This document shows, one piece after another, positions 14,805 to 22,600 of a stretch of 64,000 bases of DNA. Position 1 is the stretch's first letter; each line of letters starts with the position of its first letter. The stretch covers positions 248,001 to 312,000 of the forward strand of contig NZ_FNSK01000002.1 in the NCBI RefSeq assembly GCF_900105075.1, written 5' to 3'. The DNA is from Rhodobacter sp. 24-YEA-8. GTDB lineage: Bacteria; Pseudomonadota; Alphaproteobacteria; Rhodobacterales; Rhodobacteraceae. A program made the position numbers and the translations under genes. The notes under the pieces were generated by a model. The model did no database searches. It had not been told where the DNA came from and worked only from the letters and a program-made list of their open reading frames with translations.

Positions 14805-17318
14805 TCACGAAACGGGCGTCAGCAGCACAGGCGGTGCGGTCAGCCCGGACGCATCAGGCCAGAGCGCGCCCTGCCAGGGGGTGCCGGCATAAAAGCGGTT
14901 CGCGGCGGTATTGGCAATCTCAAGCCTGAGGTGATGCACGCCCGCATCCAGCATGCCGAGAGCAAGCCGGCAGGGCGGGTGCCAGATCCGGCCGACATAG
15001 CGCCCGTCAAGAAAGACCTGCGCCGCGCAGGCGAGACCTGGCAGTTCCAGCAGCGGCGCGGCAGGCTTTGCCAGGGGGAAGCGGGTCTCATAGATCCCGA
15101 TACCCGAAAAATCCGCGTCGCCCTGTTCCTGCCAGCCCCGGCAGACGCTGATTGGACGCGCCTCGCCCCTGGTTTGCAGCGTCCAGCCGCTGTCGAGCAT
15201 ATGGCGATGCCAGCGCGGCACAGGCTCGGTCAGTGTCCTGACCTGACCTGCGGGCAAACCAGCCTCGCGCAGCCGCAGACAGCGCAATTCCTGCGGTTCG
15301 AGGTAAAGATCAAGCCCGGCGAGTGCCTCCGGCGCATCATTATGGTAAAATCCGCCGCCGAGGCTGATCTGCGCCCTGAGCGGCGCGGCACTGTCGTTGA
15401 ACAGAACCAGCCGCCAGGCGCCTGTCGCATCGCGCCCGGCCAGATGGGAAACCAGATCGCGGGCCCGAGCGGGGTCAGACGTGACCACCGGCCCTTCGTC
15501 AGCGAGGAAGCGGTGCAGCCCGGGCAGATCCGGCGCGCCGCGCCAGACCGGCAGTGGCAGCGCATCGATACGGGCCTGGCTCGCCGGATCGGCAAAGCCC
15601 GTGACCGCCGGCAACACAAGCGCCGCGAGGCGGCTGCCATAAAGCTCCGGCCCTTTGGCGCCCCGGGTGATGCGCTGAAGACCCGCCTCATCAAGGATCA
15701 GCGGTGGCTGACCAAGCTGCCAGAGCGCCTCTGCCCAGGCGCCGAACAGCCGGGCATGATCATGGCGCGGCCCTTCGGTCAGGGCAGTTTCGTAAGGGTA
15801 GAAAAGCGCGACCTGGGCCTGCGGCACCGCGCCTGCCAGAAAGCCCGCGAGTGCGGTGATCTCGTCATTCAGCGCCCGCATCACCCCCCACCAGGGTTGC
15901 AGGTTATAGCCCGGCGCAAAATCAAATCGCATATTGGCCAGCGGCTCAGTCCGCCCGTCACCGGCATCGGCATCGGCATAAAGCGCATGCAGAATCACCT
16001 GGCCCGCACCCAGGAGATGCAGCCGGATCATCTGCGCGCGCAGGGCGGCGGGCGTGATCTCCCACTGACCGGCGGCACGGGTCTCGCTGCGTTCCGCGGT
16101 CAGATAAAGCTCGGTCAGGCAGCCGCGCCGGCCTGAGGCGCGGGCGATACTGTCCCCCAGCACCGGCGCCAATTGCGGGCCGAGGTTGTTGACATCAACC
16201 GCCGTGATATCGCGCCAGGCGTCCAGCCCGAAGAAATCCGCCGCCAGCGCCACACGCGGATCAATCGAGGAGAACCCGCCATTCAGCGCGAAAGAGGCAA
16301 CATGCGGCAAGATCTCATGCCCGGTCAGCGCGAGGCCGTTGCGGTCACAAAACGCGCGGACCGGCGCGAAAAACGCCTCGCCGATCAGCCGCGTATAGAG
16401 ACGCCAGATATGGCTGCGCGCGGCAGAAGTCCCGGGCCCGGTGTCAAAAAGCAGCGCGGCCAGTTGCGGACCGACAGGCCCCCGCGCCGCAATGCCGGCT
16501 GCAAGGTCTTCGGACCACAGGAAGCTGTTCAGCAAGTTCCCCTCCGCCTCGGTCCAGCGGTAAAGAACCGGCGCGGGCTGGTCGAAAAACAGCTGATCCA
16601 CCACGCCGGGGATCAGCCCTGCCAGAACGGTCGCAAAGGGCTCCAGCCCGCGCTCGACAAAGCGCTGGCCGGCCTCGGGCAGCAGGTAATTGATCACCCG
16701 CGAGCTGGCGATGCGGGTCGCGGCAAAAAGGATCCAGCGCGCGCCTTCGGGAAGGTCGTCGATCCGCGCCGTGACGCCGGTCTCGCTTGTCGAGGTGAGC
16801 CGCGCCACCCCCTCCTCGATACGGCCATCGGGGTGGAGGATCACCGCCGCGACCAGATCCCAGTCGGTGCAGACCGGGCGGCCGCCCTCATGGATCCAGT
16901 CGCGCACAGCCGGGCCGAGGCTTGCGCCAAGCGTCGCTGTTATCCCGGAAACATGCGCCTCGGCCTGGCCGCTGACGGCCCAGAAAAGATGACGTTCGCG
17001 CAGGTGATCCGCGCCATCGACCACACGCCCCCCCGCCTGACCGCTGGTCCAGGCATAGTCATCATAAAGCCCCGCCTTCAGCCCGAGCCTGCCCATGATT
17101 TCCACCGCCTCGCGATAGGCCGCGAGAAATCCGTCCGACAGGTAGAGCGGCAGAGGCATTGAAGGCCGCGCCTGGATATAGATACGGCTGAACCCGGCAT
17201 CACGGAACTCTGTCAGCTGTGAAAGCATGGCCTCCCGCCCGGGCAGGCCGGACCAGAACCAATAGGCGGCGGGGCGGCCCGGTTCAAGCGTCTCGGTCAT
17301 CTCTGGCTGGTTCTGCAC
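14805..17318 (-). CDS. Large GH106/alpha-L-rhamnosidase-like glycoside hydrolase
   Basis: This 837-residue protein resembles the GH106-type glycosyl hydrolase family. The N-terminus matches (AAYWFWSGLP, FRDAGFSRIYIQARPSM, GLKAGLYDDYAWTSGQAGG), a TIM-barrel-like region follows, and the C-terminal ~150 residues form a galactose-binding-like beta-sandwich (IGIYETRFPL, AQVFLDGRYVG, LRLEIANTAANR). GTG 17318 has AGGAGA at ideal spacing; ATG 17300 is the alternative. It overlaps the upstream desaturase gene by 35 bp. No leader is seen, so it should act intracellularly on an oligosaccharide or glycoconjugate brought in by the Pot-type importer, or on an endogenous glycolipid. The family call is from remembered motifs and moderate. 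Confidence 0.7.
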   Translation of the reverse strand: MQNQPEMTETLEPGRPAAYWFWSGLPGREAMLSQLTEFRDAGFSRIYIQARPSMPLPLYLSDGFLAAYREAVEIMGRLGLKAGLYDDYAWTSGQAGGRVVDGADHLRERHLFWAVSGQAEAHVSGITATLGASLGPAVRDWIHEGGRPVCTDWDLVAAVILHPDGRIEEGVARLTSTSETGVTARIDDLPEGARWILFAATRIASSRVINYLLPEAGQRFVERGLEPFATVLAGLIPGVVDQLFFDQPAPVLYRWTEAEGNLLNSFLWSEDLAAGIAARGPVGPQLAALLFDTGPGTSAARSHIWRLYTRLIGEAFFAPVRAFCDRNGLALTGHEILPHVASFALNGGFSSIDPRVALAADFFGLDAWRDITAVDVNNLGPQLAPVLGDSIARASGRRGCLTELYLTAERSETRAAGQWEITPAALRAQMIRLHLLGAGQVILHALYADADAGDGRTEPLANMRFDFAPGYNLQPWWGVMRALNDEITALAGFLAGAVPQAQVALFYPYETALTEGPRHDHARLFGAWAEALWQLGQPPLILDEAGLQRITRGAKGPELYGSRLAALVLPAVTGFADPASQARIDALPLPVWRGAPDLPGLHRFLADEGPVVTSDPARARDLVSHLAGRDATGAWRLVLFNDSAAPLRAQISLGGGFYHNDAPEALAGLDLYLEPQELRCLRLREAGLPAGQVRTLTEPVPRWHRHMLDSGWTLQTRGEARPISVCRGWQEQGDADFSGIGIYETRFPLAKPAAPLLELPGLACAAQVFLDGRYVGRIWHPPCRLALGMLDAGVHHLRLEIANTAANRFYAGTPWQGALWPDASGLTAPPVLLTPVS

Positions 17319-18270
17319 TGCCTGTCTCCTCCCGCCGCCAGGCGGGATGCGGAGTATCTTCCTTCATCCGCCAGGCATAGGCGCGCAATATGCTGTAATA
17401 ACTGGGGAAAACATAGCCGCCATTCAGCCGCTGCCAGTCATCCCGTGCGGCATTATAGGCCCTGGGCAGCCGATACCACGGCACGCGCGGCAGTTTGTGA
17501 TGCACGAAATGCAGGTTATTGAACAAAAACAGCGGCGCGAGGAGCGAGCGTTCGACGATGATCGTCCGCCCATTCGGGTCTTCGGCCCATTGATGTTCGC
17601 AATAGCTGCGGATCGCGATCAGCCCGAGCCCGATCCAGCCCGGCCCCAGGAGATAGAGCCAGACCGGAATGCCCATTCCGAACTGAACAAGCGGCAGAAC
17701 CACCGCCAGCCCCGCCAGATGATGCGCCCAGGCATTGCGGGTCCTGGCGTCACCCGCCAGAATCCGGCGCGCCTCTGCCAGGGTGAAACCGAAGACCGCA
17801 ACCCATGGGCCAAGCACCACCCGCCCGAGCAGCGTATTGTTGACCCGCAGCACCAGCCGCAACAATCCCGGCATCCGCGTCCAGGTGAAAAGCGCGACAT
17901 AGTAACTTTCGGGATCGTCATAGGGGTCGGTCAGCCGCTCGTCATTATGGTGCTGAAGATGGGTCAGCTTATAGCTGCGATAGGCGTAGAAAATGCCGAT
18001 CGGCAGCCAGACCAGGGCCTCATTCAACCCTGCGTTCCGGGTCGGATGGCCGTGCAGCACCTCATGCGCAAGCGAGGATTGCAGTGCCACCGCAACGCCC
18101 ATCACGATCAGCGCAAGCCAGGGCTGGGCCGGCCAGAGCCAGAACCCGGCCAGCAGCCAGCCGCCGTAACACAGCACGACCAGCCCCCAGGTCGGCGTCT
18201 CGAACCTGGGAGGCAGCAGCATATCACGCGGCAACACCGGCAGGCGCTGCGGCTCATTGGCCCCGCTCAT
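17284..18270 (-). CDS. Membrane fatty acid desaturase/hydroxylase-family protein
   Basis: This 328-residue integral-membrane di-iron enzyme has three histidine boxes: HEVLHGH (about residue 70), HLQHH (about residue 105) and HFVHHK (about residue 255). Several transmembrane stretches separate them. It is the desaturase/hydroxylase superfamily, oxidising acyl chains or small alkyl substrates with O2 and electrons from a ferredoxin or cytochrome b5; no ferredoxin is encoded nearby. It lies 15 bp after the DMSP-lyase-like gene and overlaps the GH106-like gene. Substrate is unknown; the catabolic operon context leaves open a hydroxylase role on the imported compound. Confidence 0.9.
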   Translation of the reverse strand: MSGANEPQRLPVLPRDMLLPPRFETPTWGLVVLCYGGWLLAGFWLWPAQPWLALIVMGVAVALQSSLAHEVLHGHPTRNAGLNEALVWLPIGIFYAYRSYKLTHLQHHNDERLTDPYDDPESYYVALFTWTRMPGLLRLVLRVNNTLLGRVVLGPWVAVFGFTLAEARRILAGDARTRNAWAHHLAGLAVVLPLVQFGMGIPVWLYLLGPGWIGLGLIAIRSYCEHQWAEDPNGRTIIVERSLLAPLFLFNNLHFVHHKLPRVPWYRLPRAYNAARDDWQRLNGGYVFPSYYSILRAYAWRMKEDTPHPAWRREETGSAEPARDDRDA

Positions 18271-18285
18271 GGCAGCCGCACCGTG

Positions 18286-18885
18286 TCAGACACGCCTGAG
18301 CGCCCAGATCGCCAGCAAAGGTGCCTCGCCGGACCGCATCGCGTGCCGGACCGAGGGCTGGTTGTAAAAGGTGCCGCCGGTTCCGGGCGTGAACCAGCCA
18401 GAGGTTTCGCGCCAGAAATCGCCCTCGGACAGCGCCAGATAGACCTCTTCCGGCGCATGGTTGTGATCTGGGTAGCGCACATGTGGCGCCAGCAGCGAAA
18501 GGCCCAGCCAGACATCGCGCCGCTCTTCATGCCCGCCCGGGCCCAGAAGCGTGATTTCGGCATAGCTCCCGGATGCAAGGCCATTGCGCTCTTCGCCCGT
18601 CCATTCGAGATGCGGCTCGGCCGCCTCCAGCGCCGCGCAAAGCGGGGCGAGCTGCGGGGTTTGCGCGGCATGGGCAAGCGCAGCCCCGAGATGCGCGCAG
18701 GCAGGTTGCCTTCCGGGGCTGCGCGGGGTTTGCGGATCGACCCGCTTCACGCCGTCGCGGATACCCGCGAGCGCCGCTTTTGCCTCGGGGGTCGCAGCCA
18801 GCTCCGCCATCAGTGCCAGCGTCACCTCGATGAAATTCTGAACCTCGGGGGGGCGGTTGTACAATGTCACAGTCGCGCCTTTCAT
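18286..18885 (-). CDS. DMSP-lyase-like cupin (DddL/DddQ family)
   Basis: This 199-residue single-cupin protein has the metal-binding motif YPDHNHAPEEVYLAL and the second motif GTGGTFYNQPSVRHAMRS with the distal histidine, followed by APLLAIWAL. These match the dimethylsulfoniopropionate lyase family, which cleaves DMSP to dimethyl sulfide and acrylate using a divalent metal. The FYNxPxxxHAMRS pattern is closer to DddL than DddQ. The start may be ATG 18885 or the GTG five codons later, which has AAAGG ahead. It heads a nine-gene operon with a desaturase, glycosidases and a Pot-type importer, an unusual setting, so the true substrate may be another compound. No dmdA or acrylate genes are in view. 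Confidence 0.78.
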   Translation of the reverse strand: MKGATVTLYNRPPEVQNFIEVTLALMAELAATPEAKAALAGIRDGVKRVDPQTPRSPGRQPACAHLGAALAHAAQTPQLAPLCAALEAAEPHLEWTGEERNGLASGSYAEITLLGPGGHEERRDVWLGLSLLAPHVRYPDHNHAPEEVYLALSEGDFWRETSGWFTPGTGGTFYNQPSVRHAMRSGEAPLLAIWALRRV

Positions 18886-19041
18886 CGGCTGGCCGCAGCG
18901 CAGAGTGCAGCTGCTCTGTCACACGAAATGATAGGAGGGCAAAAGGCCTGCGGCAATGGTTCTGTGAGGCTGGCGCGCATAGCTTGTCACGATGCGAGAA
19001 GCAGACTAAGTTTAACAGACTAAGTCAGACCGGGTGCTGTG
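18886..19041. promoter_or_regulatory. Divergent promoter region: cupin operon (-) and vapBC (+)
   Basis: This 156-bp gap must contain promoters for both directions. The clearest element is a direct repeat next to the antitoxin gene (19002-19025). Nothing else can be assigned with confidence. Confidence 0.5.
19002..19025 (+). promoter_or_regulatory. Tandem CAGACTAAGT repeats, candidate VapB operator
   Basis: CAGACTAAGT occurs at 19002-19011 and again at 19016-19025, 14 bp apart, ending 16 bp before the antitoxin start. Antitoxins of this class usually autorepress by binding repeats in exactly this position. Recognition by this VapB is inferred. Confidence 0.55.
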
Positions 19042-19290
19042 ATGAAAACCGTCAATATGCATGAAGCCAAGACACATCTCTCGCGCCTCGTCGAAGAGGC
19101 GGTGCAGGGGGAGCCCTTTATCATTGCCCGCGCCGGCAAGCCGCTGGTCAAAGTGGTGATGATCGAGACGGATATGCCACGCCGCACCGGCTTTCTCGCC
19201 GGGCAGATCGACGTGCCCGATGATTTCGATCACCGCGATGCCGATCTGATCCGTGGCCTCTTTGAGGATGACACGGGGTCTCAGCCGTGA
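19042..19290 (+). CDS. vapB: Phd/YefM-family antitoxin
   Basis: This 82-residue protein has the Phd/YefM fold at the N-terminus (KTVNMHEAKTHLSRLVEEAV, then IIARAGKPLVKVV), which binds DNA and dimerises. The acidic C-terminal ~35 residues would wrap the toxin. ATG 19042 is preferred over the adjacent GTG 19039. It overlaps the PIN toxin start by 4 bp, the classical antitoxin-first arrangement. It likely represses its own operon through the tandem repeats upstream. Confidence 0.9.
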   Translation: MKTVNMHEAKTHLSRLVEEAVQGEPFIIARAGKPLVKVVMIETDMPRRTGFLAGQIDVPDDFDHRDADLIRGLFEDDTGSQP

Positions 19291-19673
19291 ATCTGCTGCT
19301 CGATACCCATTACCTTTTATGGGTGGCGGCGCGACCGGATCTGATCCCGGCCCGGGCGCTGGCACTGATTGAGGATCCGGCGAACCGGCTCTGGTTCAGC
19401 GTCGCCAGTCTGTGGGAGGTGGCGATCAAGCGCGGCCTCGATCGCCCGGATTTCCGCACCGATCCGGGGGTGCTCAGGGCCGGCCTGCTGTCAGCGGGCT
19501 ATGAGGAGCTGACCGTCGAAGGGCGTCATATCCTTGCGCTTGCGACCCTGCCGCCATTGCATCGTGACCCGTTCGACCGGCTGCTGGTCGCCCAGGCAGC
19601 GGCAGAGGGGATGCGCCTTTTGTCTCAGGATCGCTATGTGCTCGCCTATGGCGGGCCGGTGCTGGAAATTTAA
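19287..19673 (+). CDS. vapC: VapC-type PIN-domain toxin
   Basis: This 128-residue PIN ribonuclease cleaves RNA with Mg2+/Mn2+ bound by acidic residues: Asp in LLLDTHYLLW, Glu in SVASLWEVAIK, and Asp in HRDPFDRLLVAQA, with a final Asp in LSQDRYV. All four are present, so it should be active. GTG 19287 overlaps the antitoxin stop. It belongs to the subgroup that pairs with Phd/YefM antitoxins. Its stop is only 6 bp from the converging gene end at 19680. Confidence 0.92.
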   Translation: MNLLLDTHYLLWVAARPDLIPARALALIEDPANRLWFSVASLWEVAIKRGLDRPDFRTDPGVLRAGLLSAGYEELTVEGRHILALATLPPLHRDPFDRLLVAQAAAEGMRLLSQDRYVLAYGGPVLEI

Positions 19674-19679
19674 GCGGCG

Positions 19680-19991
19680 TCAGATCGCAAGGGCGGTCTC
19701 GGCATGGGCCAGCAGATCTTCTGCGGCCTCACCGGGCGCATAATGCACCCGCTGGCTGCGGTCGCGGCGCAGGATCGTCACCAGCCGCGTCTCAATCTCC
19801 ATCGCCACCAGCTCGCGCAGGACAAGTGCATGTTCGACCCCGAAAATCCGCGCGAAACTGCGGCTGTCGGAACAGATCCCCATATGTGCCGTGACCAGCA
19901 ACATCGCCGCCATCATTGGCGGCCCCCGTTCAGCAACCGCCTCGCTGAGCGCGATGAAGCGCTCTTCCCGGGGATCGGAACCGGTGCTCAT
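19680..19991 (-). CDS. Small hypothetical partner of the FdhF/YdeP-type oxidoreductase
   Basis: This 103-residue, mostly helical protein has no motif I can assign. It starts in a 4-bp ATGA overlap with the upstream molybdopterin oxidoreductase, so the two are co-translated. It might be a maturation or accessory subunit, or a small regulator (a LVTAHMGICSDSRSFARIFG segment could form a helix-turn-helix), but this is guesswork. Confidence 0.7.
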   Translation of the reverse strand: MSTGSDPREERFIALSEAVAERGPPMMAAMLLVTAHMGICSDSRSFARIFGVEHALVLRELVAMEIETRLVTILRRDRSQRVHYAPGEAAEDLLAHAETALAI

Positions 19992-22270
19992 TGCGGGTGC
20001 AGCGTCACGAGGATCGACTTGGAAACCGGCGTGAAACTGCCCTCGCCCCAGGCGTCATGCGGCACCAGAAGGTTCAGTTCGGGGTAATAGCCGGCGATGC
20101 AGCCCTGCGGGATGTCATAGGGCACAAGGCGGAACCCACTGGCCCTCCGGACCGCACCATCCGCCGCCTCGCTGGTCAGATCGACCAGATCACCCGCGCC
20201 ATGGCCCAGCCGGGCAAGGTCGTCACGATTGATAAAGATCACCCGCCGTTCGCCATAAACCCCGCGATACCGGTCATCCATACCGTAGATGGTGGTGTTG
20301 TACTGGTCATGCGAGCGGAATGTCTGAAGGACAAGCCGCCCCGGCCCCGCCTGCTGCCATTCGGTCTGATCGGGCAGCCGGTCGGGAAAGAAATTCGCGC
20401 GCCCGGTGGCGGTGTTGAACTCGCGCTCCGATGCCGGGTTCCTCAGCCAGAAGCCGCGCTTTTGCCGCACCGCAGTGTTGTAATCGCCAAAGGCAGGCAA
20501 CACGCGGGCGATCAGGTCGCGGATCCGGTCATTCTCATCGGCAAGGCCCGCCCAGTCGACATGTTCCGACCCCACCGTCGCCGCTGCGATCCCTGCGACA
20601 ATCGCCACTTCGGATTTCAGCTCTTTCGAGGCAGGCATGTTGATCCCGCCCGAGCCATGCACCATGCTCATCGAATCCTCGACAGTGACGATCTGACGGA
20701 TGCCTTTGGAATTCTTGTCAATTTCTGTGCGCCCAAGGCAGGGAAGGATGTAAGAGACCCGCCCCGGAAGCAGATGCGAATGGTTCAGCTTGGTCGCAAC
20801 ATGCACGGTCAGATCCAGGCTTTGCAGGATCTTCGCCACCAGATCACTGTCAGGCGTGGCGCGCGCAAAATTGCCGCCAAGCCCGATGAAAGCCTTTGCC
20901 CGGCCCGAAATCATGGCGCCAATGGCTTCGACCACGTTATGTCCGCGATTGCGCGGCATTTTCACGCCGATCTCCCGCTCCAGCGCGTCGATCAGCGCTT
21001 TCGGGGCTTTCTCATTGATCCCGACCGTCCGGTCGCCCTGGACGTTGGAATGACCGCGCACCGGGCAAAGCCCCGTGCCGGGCCGCCCGATATTGCCGCG
21101 CAGGAACATCAGACTGGCGATCTCGCGGATCGTCGCGACCGAATGGCGGTGCTGCGTGACCCCCATCGCCCAGGTGCAGATCACCTTATCTGCGGCCAGA
21201 TAGACTCCGGCCGCGCGGGTGATTTCCTCCAGCGTCAGGCCGGACTGTTCGAGAATCTGATCCCAGTCGGTGGCATCGACCTCGACCTTCCAGGCGTCAA
21301 ATCCGTGGCAATGCTCCCGGATAAAGGCGTGATCAATCACCGAAGGGCGGCCATCGGCCAGCGCCTGGTCTTCGGCCGCGAAAACCAGTTTGGCGATGCC
21401 TCTGACCGCCGCCATATCGCCGCCAAGCCGTGGCTGATAGTAATCGGTCGAGGTCGGCTCTGATCCGCCAAAGATCATTTCCAGCTTGTTCTGCGGATCG
21501 GCGAAACGCTGAAGTCCCTTTTCTTTCAGCGGGTTGAACACCACCACTTTCGCGCCCCGCGCAGTCGCTTTGCGCAGATCGGCCAGCATACGCGGGTGAT
21601 TGGTGCCTGGGTTTTGCCCGATCACGAAAATCGCATCCGCCGCTTCGAAATCCTCGAGCAGCACCGTGCCCTTGCCGATGCCGATCGCTTCGGTCAGCGC
21701 CACGCCCGAGGCCTCGTGGCACATGTTCGAACAGTCGGGGAAGTTGTTGGTGCCGTAAAGCCGCACGAAAAGCTGGTAGAGGAACGCCGCCTCGTTTGAC
21801 GCCCGCCCCGAGGTGTAGAATTCGGCCCGGTCCGGATCATCCAGCGCATTCAGCGCGGCGCCGATGGCGGCAAAGGCTTCCTCCCAGCTGGTCTGGCGAT
21901 AACGGTCGCTGGCCGTATCATAGACCATCGGATGGGTGAGCCTGCCCTGATGTTCAAGATCGAAATCCGACCAGCCGCGCAGTTCGGTGACGGTATGGGC
22001 GGCAAAGAAATCGGGCGTGACACGTTTTTGGGTCGCCTCCCAGGCCACCGCCTTGACGCCGTTTTCGCAAAATTCGAACGAAGAGCCATGTTCCGGGTCG
22101 CCCCAGGCGCAGCCCGGGCAGTCAAATCCGTCGGGCTGGTTCGCCCTGAGCATGGTCCGTGCGCCGGCCAGGGGGTTGCCGGTCGCAAGCAGCCGCTTGC
22201 CACAGCTTTTCAGCGCGCCCCAGCCGCCAGCCGCTGCCGAAGACTTGCCGATAAACTCGTTCTTGCCCAT
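19988..22270 (-). CDS. FdhF/YdeP-family molybdopterin-dependent oxidoreductase
   Basis: This 760-residue protein is like the YdeP group of formate-dehydrogenase-alpha-like enzymes. An N-terminal FDCPGCAWG...FCENG motif supplies three cysteines. The molybdopterin domains follow (EFYTSGRASNEAAFLYQLF, IGQNPGTNHPRML, MFLRGNIGRPGTGLCPVRGHSNVQGDRT), then a C-terminal dinucleotide-binding domain (RLVLQTFRSHDQYNTTIYG, YGERRVIFINRDDL). ATG 22270 (MGKNEFIG) is chosen over an upstream start that would add a low-complexity leader. No Tat signal is seen, so it is cytosolic. Substrate is unproven; some relatives are tied to acid or oxidant resistance. Confidence 0.9.
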   Translation of the reverse strand: MGKNEFIGKSSAAAGGWGALKSCGKRLLATGNPLAGARTMLRANQPDGFDCPGCAWGDPEHGSSFEFCENGVKAVAWEATQKRVTPDFFAAHTVTELRGWSDFDLEHQGRLTHPMVYDTASDRYRQTSWEEAFAAIGAALNALDDPDRAEFYTSGRASNEAAFLYQLFVRLYGTNNFPDCSNMCHEASGVALTEAIGIGKGTVLLEDFEAADAIFVIGQNPGTNHPRMLADLRKATARGAKVVVFNPLKEKGLQRFADPQNKLEMIFGGSEPTSTDYYQPRLGGDMAAVRGIAKLVFAAEDQALADGRPSVIDHAFIREHCHGFDAWKVEVDATDWDQILEQSGLTLEEITRAAGVYLAADKVICTWAMGVTQHRHSVATIREIASLMFLRGNIGRPGTGLCPVRGHSNVQGDRTVGINEKAPKALIDALEREIGVKMPRNRGHNVVEAIGAMISGRAKAFIGLGGNFARATPDSDLVAKILQSLDLTVHVATKLNHSHLLPGRVSYILPCLGRTEIDKNSKGIRQIVTVEDSMSMVHGSGGINMPASKELKSEVAIVAGIAAATVGSEHVDWAGLADENDRIRDLIARVLPAFGDYNTAVRQKRGFWLRNPASEREFNTATGRANFFPDRLPDQTEWQQAGPGRLVLQTFRSHDQYNTTIYGMDDRYRGVYGERRVIFINRDDLARLGHGAGDLVDLTSEAADGAVRRASGFRLVPYDIPQGCIAGYYPELNLLVPHDAWGEGSFTPVSKSILVTLHPQ

Positions 22271-22600
22271 GACGGCCCCTTTTTCGCGCGCAAAGCCCCC
22301 TCGCCCGTCGCGGGACGGTGGAGAATGAGGCCGGATTTCTGGCTGACAGCTGCCGGAGGCCGCCTGTCCTCGGCGGTCAGAGACCGGCGGGCGAGGCAAA
22401 AGCGCAAGGGTTGCCCCGGTGAAATAGCGCAGGGGGCAGGAATTCCAAGTGTCAGATGCGCCTTTTCAGGCAGTCATACGACATTTGCTTATTTTCCCAT
22501 CAGGAATGTGTCTTTCTTGCCAGTGGTTGTGACGCCATGTTCCGGCACAGCCCCCGGGCCGAGGTTGACAAATGCCGGCATTCCCGCCGGACTGCGGCAC
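22271..22600. other. Divergent intergenic region upstream of the FdhF-like gene and the LAL regulator
   Basis: This 330-bp stretch separates two divergent genes. It contains an AT-rich patch around 22480-22515 that may hold a promoter for the regulator, and a CCGGC/GCCGG inverted repeat (22575-22579 and 22586-22590) immediately before ATG 22601 that could mask its weak ribosome-binding site. No gene or further element is supported. Confidence 0.45.
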
